Source: an uncultured Prevotella sp.
GTDB taxonomy: Bacteria; Bacteroidota; Bacteroidia; Bacteroidales; Bacteroidaceae
DNA: 8,114 bases
NCBI GenBank assembly: GCA_934219025.1
Contig: CAKQDG010000099.1
Span: 1-8,114, forward strand
Direction: 5' to 3'
Both the position numbers and the translations under genes were made by a program. The notes beneath the pieces are model-generated. The model was not told the DNA's origin. It saw only the letters and a program-made list of their open reading frames with translations, and searched no databases. Positions 1 to 6,458 of the stretch are shown here, piece after piece (position 1 is the first letter of the stretch; the number at the start of each line of letters is the position of its first letter).

Positions 1-2
1 AA

Positions 3-104
3 AATGCCAAAGGCATTACCGGTGGATTGGCGTATTTCCGAGAGAGAACTTGTTCTCGTAAGGAAATACGACAATACACCGGTAAGCCCGAGGAACGAGG
101 GCTT
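3..104. repeat. Three-hairpin palindromic element with paired ACCGGT boxes (candidate structured RNA or extragenic palindrome)
   Basis: Seen directly: a 68-base imperfect palindrome at 17-84 centred between bases 50 and 51. Outer arms TACCGGTG (17-24) and CACCGGTA (77-84) pair over 8 bp. ATTG (26-29) pairs with CAAT (72-75), CGTATTTCC (31-39) with GGAAATACG (62-70), and GAGAA (44-48) with TTCTC (53-57) around a CTTG loop. Mismatches are single at 25/76 and 30/71, with a 4x4 internal loop at 40-43/58-61. A small hairpin flanks each side: AATGCC-AAA-GGCATT (3-17) on the left, and AAGCCC (84-89) with GGGCTT (99-104) on the right. The dyad is far beyond chance. Read leftward, the left hairpin is followed by at least four T at the window edge, which would suit a terminator. 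It could be a small RNA, a leader of a gene to the left, a repeated extragenic palindrome or a mobile-element end. I recognise no named RNA family. Confidence 0.75.
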
Positions 105-178
105 TACTTGTCAGAGGGTGTTTTATTGGTTTTCGTCTAAAAAACATTTGCCACTTCCGATAATAAATACTATCACTC

Positions 179-209
179 CAAATATAGGATGAACCTTACT
201 TATTGCAGA
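179..209 (-). promoter_or_regulatory. Possible leftward Bacteroidetes-type promoter facing the palindrome cluster
   Basis: On the minus strand a perfect TAnnTTTG -7 box, TATATTTG, occupies 186-179. Nineteen bases upstream sits TCTG (209-206), one mismatch from the -33 consensus TTTG. The spacing equals that of the two best promoters in this window. Initiation would fall near 172, and the transcript would run through both small hairpins and the long palindrome. Unlike the other three promoters here it lacks the CAA extension after TTTG, and the region is AT-rich, so chance is a real alternative. Confidence 0.4.
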
Positions 210-288
210 CATTACAGCCAAAAAGGTGTCAAGTTTACACAGTTCTCATTTAATTACCGTCATTTTGACCATTTTTCCATCACATCCC

Positions 289-319
289 TTTGCAAAGATA
301 TAAAATTTAACTATATTTG
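289..319 (+). promoter_or_regulatory. Promoter of the large secreted-protein gene (TTTG-N19-TATATTTG)
   Basis: A -33 TTTG (289-292) and a -7 TATATTTG (312-319) are separated by exactly 19 bases, a full match to the Bacteroidetes primary sigma factor pattern TTTG / TAnnTTTG. Predicted initiation near 325 gives a leader of about 90 bases before the ATG at 418. The -33 box is part of a perfect 10-base palindrome CTTTGCAAAG (288-297). The start codon is preceded by A-rich sequence without a Shine-Dalgarno match, which is normal in this phylum. Confidence 0.8.
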
Positions 320-417
320 CAAGCGTAACGCATTTATGCTTATAAACCGCATACACTTTTAATACAATTCAAGAGAACAATAACAATATTATTCAATCAC
401 TCTAAATCAACTGCAAA

Positions 418-3400
418 ATGAGTAATGCCACCAACAAAATTCTTGTCTGTGCAATATCAGCATTGACAACGTTTTCTGTTTCTCAGGCAATTGCACAAGC
501 TCCCAAGAGCGAAGTGCCGCCAATGCTGAAGAGAGACATTTCATTGACAGGCAAGAAGAAAGTAGACATAGCGAAAAGATACCCCTCGCTATGGAAAGTG
601 CTCACGCCTAAATCTGGCAACAAACAATTTTATGAACCGCTGACGGGCAGCATAACGAAAACTCAAAGAACAGCAAGAACTCCACGCCGTATCGCAACAC
701 TTGCAGACGGCAGAGAACTTTGGGGATTCGTGATGTCGAAAAACACCTGGACGCAAGACAATCCGGAATACGGTTTATACAGTATTTCAAGAACAGCCCC
801 CGTTTCTGTTACCAAGAAATGGGACATGAACTACGACGAATTCTCCAACTACGAAATTCCGAATGCCGGCACAAGAATTGGCGACGGCAAGATAGGTTTC
901 ATCTACCAGGACACAGAATACGCACAATACGGAATGGTGTTTACGAAATACGTGGAACACGACTACACCACCGGCAACATCACTCTCGAGTCTATCAGCG
1001 TGGGCAACGACATAGCTGCCTTTGAGACGGCTCTCGACGAAAACACCGGTGATGTTTACGGAGCATTCTACAGTTCCGATCTTAGTGCGATGGAATTCGG
1101 AAAGCTCAATTTCTCAAACCTTTACGACACATCACTGGACGAAGAGAAAAGAGTGACACGCTCCACGATAGGCACAACCGACAAGACGTATCTTGCGCTT
1201 GGCCTCTCTACCGACAGCTATCTGTATGGCGTGGCAAACGACGGAAATCTGTATAAGATAAACACCAACAACGGTGCAGAGACGCTTGTTGGAGCCACTG
1301 GCGTGGCTAATCTCGCCAACACCAGCGGACAGTGTTACCGTCAGAGCGGAGAAATTGACCAGTCTACAAACACATTCTACTGGGCATGCACCGACATAAA
1401 CTTGAACACTGCGCTATACACTGTAGACCTCGCCACCGGAAAAGCAACAAAAATTAGCGATATGCCTAACGGCGAGAGCATCGTGGGACTTAACATCCAG
1501 CCTGCCGAATCTCTCGGCGAAGCTCCTCTTGCGGCGAGCAACCTTGAAGTGAATTTCACAGAAGGAAGCACAACAGGAAAAATCAAGTTCACCATGCCTA
1601 CCGCAACTTCTGATGCAACAGCCTTGTCTGGGCAGAAGAAATATGAAATCACGGCAAACGGGGCCACTCTGCTTACCGGTTCAGCCGAAGCCGGCTCGGA
1701 AGTGGAAAAGGACATCACAGTGGCCGAAGGACTGACAACCTTTGTGGTAAAGACATACAACGGAGAAATTCCCGGCAAAAAGAGCGCCAAAACGATATTC
1801 GTGGGCATAGACAAGCCAAAGAACGTGGCGGAAGTGAAACTCTCTATCAACGAACAGACTGCCGAAGCCTCACTGAGCTGGGATGCCGTAACTGAAGGTG
1901 TGAACAACGGATACGTAGGCAATGTTTCCTATAAGATAATAAGATACCCGGATGCTACCGTTGTCAAGGAGGGACTTAATGCCACGAGCTTCAAGGAGAC
2001 TCTCGACAAGGTGAACCTCAACATATACTCATACGGAGTAATCGCCGTGAACAGCAAGGGGGAGGAATCGGAAGAAACAAAGTCGAACTACACTACATTC
2101 GGCCAGGTGATAATTCCGCCGTATACAGAGAATTTCAATACAGAACAGGATTTCAACCTGTTTACCGTGATCGACGCGAACAACGACAACAACATCTGGT
2201 CGTATGACAAGAACAAGCAATGGGCAGTGTCAGGATACAGCAACTCAACTCTTGCCGCAGACGACTGGCTCATCACCCCTGCCATAAGACTGCAGAAGAA
2301 CAAGACGTACACCGTGAGATTCTTTGCCGTATCTGGATTCCAGAGCTATCCTGAAAAGATGGAAGTGAAATACGGCAACGGCACGACAGTTGCCGACATG
2401 ACAAGAACCTTGATGCCGGCAGAAGTGCTGCCATATCAGCCGTATGGCGAGGAGCGTATCATGCACGAATACCTGTTGTCTACCGACAAAGACGAAGATA
2501 TCCATATCGGTTTCCACGCTGTCAGCGATGCCGACATGTACCGCATACAGCTCGACGACATATCCGTAAGTGCCGGCGTATCGACCGAGGTGCCGGCGCT
2601 TGCCGAGAACATCAAGCTCACGCCAGATGCCGGCGCAGCACTGAAAGTGGCAGTAGAGTTCAATGCCCCGACAAAGACAATCAGCGGCAATGAACTCGGC
2701 AAGACAGAAAAAATGGACATCTCAGTTTCGCGAGACGGCAATGAGATAAAGAAATTCACGGATGCGAAACCTGGCGAGAAACTGGCATTCACCGATGAAG
2801 GCATAACGGAAAACGGCACACACACCTACACCTTCACGGCAAGCAACACAAACGGTAGCGGCAAGGACATTTCTGCCAATGTATACGTTGGTGAAGACAC
2901 TCCACTCACCCCAGACAACCGTATCCTTACAGACAACACCACATCCGTAAGGGCTTCTTGGGATGAAGTCAAGACCACAGGAAAGAACAACGGCGTTGTT
3001 CTGCCTGCCAACGTTTCATACAACATATACAGCGTGACAAAAGACGAATACGGCTACGCTCATCCTACGCTTCTGAAAAACACGACAGAAAGGTATTATG
3101 ACATTCCGTACAACACCAACGAGGGCGAAATGAAAATCATGCAGTATGCCATGAGCGCAAAGAACGCCATTGGCGAAAGCGACATAATGTATACATCCAG
3201 CCTTCTTGTAGGAAAGCCCTACGACATGCCTGTGGCGGAAAGCTTCAAGGGCGGAAAGCTCAACGGATACTGGTGGATCTCGAAGCGCGGCTATGCAAGC
3301 CTCTACATCAGCAGCGATGTGAGCAGCGACGGCGACGGCGGCTCCACAGTAATGATGGGCGGCATGGGCAATGATTCAATATACCTGAACAGTGCAAAAA

Positions 3401-4998
3401 TCAACATGAACGGTGTGGCGAAGCCTACGCTGATTTTCTATCACAAAGGAACACCGGGCGACCATATGCGTATTCTGCCCACTGTATACACGCCAGACGG
3501 TAAAGAAACCGTGCTGAAGACCATTGACTACAGCAAAATCAGCGGCACGGACGACAAGTGGACTGTAGAGCAGATTTCGCTTGAGGCATACAAAAACGTT
3601 CCTTACATCATCGTGAAGCTGCTCTTCATAGCAGACGAGCCAGACAAGGCTGTGTATGTGGACAATATCAAGATTTGCGACCTTCTCGACAACGACATCA
3701 CACTGAGCATTAAGGCTCCAGAGAAAATCGTAAAGGGAAAGACGAACAAGGTAGACGTTGTAGTAGAGAACATCGGTGCCAAGGATGCAACAGGATTCAC
3801 CGTAAGCCTGTCTGCAAACGGCAAAAGCGCAGGAAGCGTGAAGGAAACAGAGTCGACGCTCAAATCCTTTGAAACCAAAACATACACATTCGATGTTCCT
3901 GTAGACATTCTCGACAAGGCGTCGGTTGTAAAGCTTGAAGCTAAAGCAGAATACGCTGCCGACGAAAAGACAAGCAACAACGAAACTGCTGCCGATGTTG
4001 AAATACAACAGCCTACTCTCACTGCCACACCAAGCGTATCGGCAAATGCACAAGAAGGCGGCGTGGAAGTAACCTGGGCAAAGATTGACTTTGACAAGGA
4101 AACTATAACAGAAACCTTTGACGACGTGCCGGCATGGACCACAGACAACTTCAATGGCTGGACCACATACGATGCAGACCACGGCATGAACGGCTCTATA
4201 CTCGACGGTGTGACTTATCCTCACGAGGGAGAAGAGTTTGCATATATGGTATTCAACCCAGAAATGTTCTACGCCGGACTTTCACAGACTCCGTCGTTCA
4301 CGCCTCACTCCGGCAACCAGTTCCTCGCAGCCTTCTTTTGCGGCAAGGAGCAGGCAGACGGACAGATATACATCGTGGATGCCGACAACTGGCTGATAAG
4401 TCCTAAATTGTCGGGCGACGAACAGGAAATTTCGTTCTACGTTTCAAACATTGAAACCGACAACGCCAATTATCCGGAAACATTCGAGGTGTATACTTCA
4501 ACTGGCGGCACAGAGATTGCAAACTTCAGCAAGTTTGGCGACGCACAGACTACAAAGGGCACCGACTGGACAAAAGTGAGCGTTACTGTCCCGGCTGGCA
4601 CAAAGCATATCGCCATACGCCACATCACGAGTTCAACATACTCTTATGTCTTCAAAATAGACGATATTACTTACGTCAAGGAGGGTGAAGCTCCGAAGGC
4701 TTACAATATCTATCGCGACGACGTGAAGATTGCCACTGTAGAAGCTGAAAACCAGGCTCAGTATGTGGATGCAAATGCTCCAGAAGGCTCTCACCGCTAT
4801 TCTGTTACCGTTGTATATGATGAGGGTGAGTCAATACCGACATACTCTGGCATCGTAACGGGCATAAAGAGCGTTGCAGCTGACAACAATACGCCACGCG
4901 TTATCCACTCCGTAGACGGCAAATATCTCGGCTCTGACGTGAAGAATCTGAAGCAGGGTACTTATATTGTGAACGACAAGAAAATAAGCATTAAGTAA
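418..4998 (+). CDS. Large secreted multi-domain surface protein: propeller, Fn3, cleaved-adhesin/choice-of-anchor J, CARDB, T9SS-like tail
   Basis: This 1526-residue exported protein shows no enzymatic motif and is most likely a cell-surface or released adhesin. Approximate layout: signal peptide 1-26 (hydrophobic 8-26, AIA before the likely cleavage, no proper lipobox); beta-propeller-like region 95-362, for example YLYGVANDGNLYKI; two Fn3-like domains 370-560; cleaved-adhesin/choice-of-anchor J domain 562-720 with DDWLITP at 615; two more Fn3-like domains 722-931; a second anchor-like lectin-fold domain 933-1090; a CARDB-like Ig domain 1092-1198; a third anchor domain about 1219-1423 with DNWLISP at 1323, lying inside an Fn3 fold; and a tail 1482-1526 ending GTYIVNDKKISIK. 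The tail resembles short T9SS type A sorting domains, suggesting export through the outer membrane and surface attachment. Domain calls are by eye; the family is known from gingipain/HagA-type proteins. The gene is monocistronic, with its own promoter and terminator. The start follows from the signal peptide. Confidence 0.9.
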   Translation: MSNATNKILVCAISALTTFSVSQAIAQAPKSEVPPMLKRDISLTGKKKVDIAKRYPSLWKVLTPKSGNKQFYEPLTGSITKTQRTARTPRRIATLADGRELWGFVMSKNTWTQDNPEYGLYSISRTAPVSVTKKWDMNYDEFSNYEIPNAGTRIGDGKIGFIYQDTEYAQYGMVFTKYVEHDYTTGNITLESISVGNDIAAFETALDENTGDVYGAFYSSDLSAMEFGKLNFSNLYDTSLDEEKRVTRSTIGTTDKTYLALGLSTDSYLYGVANDGNLYKINTNNGAETLVGATGVANLANTSGQCYRQSGEIDQSTNTFYWACTDINLNTALYTVDLATGKATKISDMPNGESIVGLNIQPAESLGEAPLAASNLEVNFTEGSTTGKIKFTMPTATSDATALSGQKKYEITANGATLLTGSAEAGSEVEKDITVAEGLTTFVVKTYNGEIPGKKSAKTIFVGIDKPKNVAEVKLSINEQTAEASLSWDAVTEGVNNGYVGNVSYKIIRYPDATVVKEGLNATSFKETLDKVNLNIYSYGVIAVNSKGEESEETKSNYTTFGQVIIPPYTENFNTEQDFNLFTVIDANNDNNIWSYDKNKQWAVSGYSNSTLAADDWLITPAIRLQKNKTYTVRFFAVSGFQSYPEKMEVKYGNGTTVADMTRTLMPAEVLPYQPYGEERIMHEYLLSTDKDEDIHIGFHAVSDADMYRIQLDDISVSAGVSTEVPALAENIKLTPDAGAALKVAVEFNAPTKTISGNELGKTEKMDISVSRDGNEIKKFTDAKPGEKLAFTDEGITENGTHTYTFTASNTNGSGKDISANVYVGEDTPLTPDNRILTDNTTSVRASWDEVKTTGKNNGVVLPANVSYNIYSVTKDEYGYAHPTLLKNTTERYYDIPYNTNEGEMKIMQYAMSAKNAIGESDIMYTSSLLVGKPYDMPVAESFKGGKLNGYWWISKRGYASLYISSDVSSDGDGGSTVMMGGMGNDSIYLNSAKINMNGVAKPTLIFYHKGTPGDHMRILPTVYTPDGKETVLKTIDYSKISGTDDKWTVEQISLEAYKNVPYIIVKLLFIADEPDKAVYVDNIKICDLLDNDITLSIKAPEKIVKGKTNKVDVVVENIGAKDATGFTVSLSANGKSAGSVKETESTLKSFETKTYTFDVPVDILDKASVVKLEAKAEYAADEKTSNNETAADVEIQQPTLTATPSVSANAQEGGVEVTWAKIDFDKETITETFDDVPAWTTDNFNGWTTYDADHGMNGSILDGVTYPHEGEEFAYMVFNPEMFYAGLSQTPSFTPHSGNQFLAAFFCGKEQADGQIYIVDADNWLISPKLSGDEQEISFYVSNIETDNANYPETFEVYTSTGGTEIANFSKFGDAQTTKGTDWTKVSVTVPAGTKHIAIRHITSSTYSYVFKIDDITYVKEGEAPKAYNIYRDDVKIATVEAENQAQYVDANAPEGSHRYSVTVVYDEGESIPTYSGIVTGIKSVAADNNTPRVIHSVDGKYLGSDVKNLKQGTYIVNDKKISIK

Positions 4999-5025
4999 CG
5001 GCTTGTCATCAGATTATACCAATCG

Positions 5026-5073
5026 AATGGGGTGTGCAAAATGTTCGTATTTATGCACACCCCATTTGTTTTT
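5026..5073 (+). terminator. Intrinsic terminator of the large surface-protein gene
   Basis: A perfect 13-bp inverted repeat, AATGGGGTGTGCA (5026-5038) and TGCACACCCCATT (5054-5066), encloses a 15-base loop and runs into a T-rich tract TTTGTTTTT ending at 5073. It begins 27 bases after the stop codon at 4998. On the opposite strand the hairpin is not followed by a T-run, so it acts for rightward transcription. Confidence 0.93.
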
Positions 5074-5183
5074 GCATACATCTGCATCAATAAAAATACA
5101 GAGATAATATACTTCAAGAGAGCAATATATTCAAACCTGCTTTATTCATATTGCCCATGAATTTATAGATTGGGCAGATTATT

Positions 5184-5221
5184 AAAAAAAGGTGCGCGGC
5201 ATATTATTGCTGCGCACCTTT
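5184..5221 (-). terminator. Intrinsic terminator of trpS
   Basis: On the minus strand AAAGGTGCGC (5221-5212) pairs perfectly with GCGCACCTTT (5197-5188). The stem continues after one mismatch with three more pairs around a six-base loop. The descending arm merges into a run of seven T (5190-5184). It lies 27 bases past the trpS stop codon. The gap between the two converging genes (4999-5248) therefore holds one terminator for each direction, with about 110 AT-rich bases between them in which I see no gene. Confidence 0.93.
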
Positions 5222-5248
5222 CGTTCATAATGTTATTGTATCTGTGTA

Positions 5249-6337
5249 TTATTTGTTTCTGTACATCTCGGCCTGCTGCTGTATGAGGGCAGTGTCGTTG
5301 AAATAGTCTATCTGCATAGCCTTGCGCACTTCGTCCATCGTCTGCGAGGCTGTTTCGCGGGCAGCCTCGGTGCCCTTGCGCAGGATATTGTAGATTTCAG
5401 GGATATCCTGCTCGAACTCGTGGCGACGCTGGCGGATAGGCTCCAGCATCTTGTTGAGCACGCTGTTCAGGAACTTCTTTGTCATTCCGTCGCCGATGCC
5501 TCCGTGCACGTAGTGCTCCTTCAGCTCGTCAAGGTTCTTGTAGTCAGGCCAGAATTCGGCAAAGTCTTCTGGAGTGCAGAATGCCTCAAGGTATGTGAAC
5601 ACGGCATTGCCCTCAAGATGTCCCGGCTCGTCCATGCTCATTCGCGGCGCTCCGTTAGACATCTTCTTCACCTTCTTCCACACGTCGGCAGCAGAATCGC
5701 TCAGATATATGCAGTTGCCCAGCGACTTAGACATTTTCTCCTTGCCGTCGGTGCCCGGCAAGCGGCGGGCTGTGGCATTCTCCGGGAGCATAATCTCCGG
5801 CTCCACGAGCACTGGGCTGTAGGTCTGGTTGAAACGGCGCACCAGTTCGCGCGTCACTTCGAGCATCGGCTCCTGATCTTCGCCGGCAGGCACCGTAGTG
5901 GCCTTGAACAGAGTGATGTCGGCAGCCTGGCTCACGGGGTAGCAGAAGAAGCCCAGCGGGATGTTGGCCTCGAAGTTGCGCAGCTTTATCTCTGTCTTCA
6001 CCGTTGGGTTGCGCTGCACGCGCGACACGGTGATGAGGTTCATCAAGTATGTGGTAAGCTCGGCAAGTTCCGGAATCTGGCTCTGTATAAACAGGGTGCA
6101 TTTCGCGGGGTCGAGCCCGGCAGAGAGATAGTCGAGAGCCACTTCGATAATGTTCTGGCGTATCTTCTCGGGATTGTCGGCATTGTCGGTAAGAGCCTGC
6201 ACGTCTGCCATGAATACGAACATGCGGTCGAAGTCGCCGGCATTCTGCAGTTCCACGCGGCGGCGCAGCGATCCCACGTAGTGTCCCAAGTGAAGGCGTC
6301 CCGTAGGGCGGTCGCCTGTAAGAATAATCTTTCCCAT
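5249..6337 (-). CDS. trpS: Tryptophanyl-tRNA synthetase
   Basis: This cytoplasmic class I enzyme charges tRNA-Trp with tryptophan using ATP. The 362-residue protein opens with the Rossmann-fold nucleotide site GDRPTGRLHLGHYVGSL (HIGH-type motif HLGH at 16-19). It carries NPTVKTEIK (110-118), the tryptophan-pocket segment YPVSQAAD (133-140), VPAGEDQ (149-155), the ATP-closing loop KMSKS (201-205), and a helical C-terminal anticodon-binding region. Length is normal, with a short polar extension at the end. The RPTG-L-H-x-GHYVGSL signature marks the TrpRS subgroup typical of streptococci and Bacteroidales rather than the TIGN-type of E. coli or Geobacillus; that comparison is from memory. It is codirectional with the aminopeptidase 106 bases upstream, has a partial promoter in the gap and ends at its own terminator. 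I see no T-box or trp leader; the predicted leader is only about 30 bases. GC content looks higher than in the large surface-protein gene. Confidence 0.97.
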   Translation of the reverse strand: MGKIILTGDRPTGRLHLGHYVGSLRRRVELQNAGDFDRMFVFMADVQALTDNADNPEKIRQNIIEVALDYLSAGLDPAKCTLFIQSQIPELAELTTYLMNLITVSRVQRNPTVKTEIKLRNFEANIPLGFFCYPVSQAADITLFKATTVPAGEDQEPMLEVTRELVRRFNQTYSPVLVEPEIMLPENATARRLPGTDGKEKMSKSLGNCIYLSDSAADVWKKVKKMSNGAPRMSMDEPGHLEGNAVFTYLEAFCTPEDFAEFWPDYKNLDELKEHYVHGGIGDGMTKKFLNSVLNKMLEPIRQRRHEFEQDIPEIYNILRKGTEAARETASQTMDEVRKAMQIDYFNDTALIQQQAEMYRNK

Positions 6338-6372
6338 ATAGTTTATTTCTTGTTATATCTTTGTTCAGTTTG

Positions 6373-6380
6373 CAAAGTTA
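6373..6380 (-). promoter_or_regulatory. trpS: Probable trpS promoter -7 box (TAACTTTG)
   Basis: On the minus strand TAACTTTG (6380-6373) matches TAnnTTTG, 35 bases before the trpS ATG, and continues as TTTGCAAAC like the aminopeptidase promoter. The -33 position (6403-6400) reads TAAT rather than TTTG, with a T-rich stretch nearby, so the promoter may be weak or assisted. trpS may also receive read-through from the aminopeptidase gene. Confidence 0.6.
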
Positions 6381-6441
6381 TGCAAAAATCCCGAAAAACA
6401 TTATTGCCGCAGCAGTTTTTATTGTATACAAGACCTACAGT

Positions 6442-6458
6442 TTCTATAGATTATAGAA
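6442..6458 (-). repeat. Small AT-rich inverted repeat over the aminopeptidase stop codon
   Basis: TTCTATA (6442-6448) and TATAGAA (6452-6458) form a perfect 7-bp dyad with a three-base loop, and the TAG stop (6446-6444) lies inside it. There is no T-run directly after it on the minus strand, so I do not call it a terminator; at most a weak 3'-end hairpin. Confidence 0.4.

Larger units (their letters stand above)
1..417. other. Non-coding left flank upstream of the large surface-protein gene
   Basis: No convincing protein gene lies here. A 62-codon open frame starting at base 4 runs straight through the palindromes, is rich in Arg, Pro and Asn, has no recognisable domain and no ribosome-binding context, so I do not call it. 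Visible content: a palindrome cluster (3-104), a possible leftward promoter (179-209), an AT-rich spacer with a small inverted repeat GTCA-TTT-TGAC (259-269), a strong rightward promoter (289-319), and a roughly 90-base AT-rich leader for the gene at 418. The leader holds small dyads (GCG-TAA-CGC and GCAT-TT-ATGC around 322-339) but nothing I recognise as a riboswitch. Confidence 0.7.

Noticed and set aside
4..192. A 62-codon open frame at the left edge
   Set aside because: It runs through the palindrome cluster, has no domain or credible translation start, and its composition reflects the hairpins. Structure in the DNA or RNA explains the sequence better.
418..450. Reading the N-terminus of the large protein as a lipoprotein signal (Cys at residue 11)
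   Set aside because: The Cys lies early in the hydrophobic segment after LV, without a small residue before it, and a normal AIA cleavage site follows at residue 26.
3376..4224. Long minus-strand frames (282 and 194 codons) inside the large gene
   Set aside because: They are Cys/Val- or Ser/Val-rich reverse translations of beta-rich Fn3/CARDB sequence and lie wholly inside a well supported coding region.
5133..5144. 12-base repeat AAACCTGCTTTA shared with 7897-7908
   Set aside because: A 12-base match is expected about once or twice by chance in 8 kb, and the flanking sequence does not match.
5152..5176. Inverted repeat TGCCCA ... TGGGCA between the two convergent terminators
   Set aside because: Only 6 bp with a 13-base loop and no T-run on the useful side; each gene already has a strong terminator.
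6338..6443. A tryptophan-responsive leader (T-box or Bacteroidales trp leader RNA) upstream of trpS
   Set aside because: The predicted leader is only about 30 bases, with no room for such a structure and no Trp-codon-rich leader peptide.
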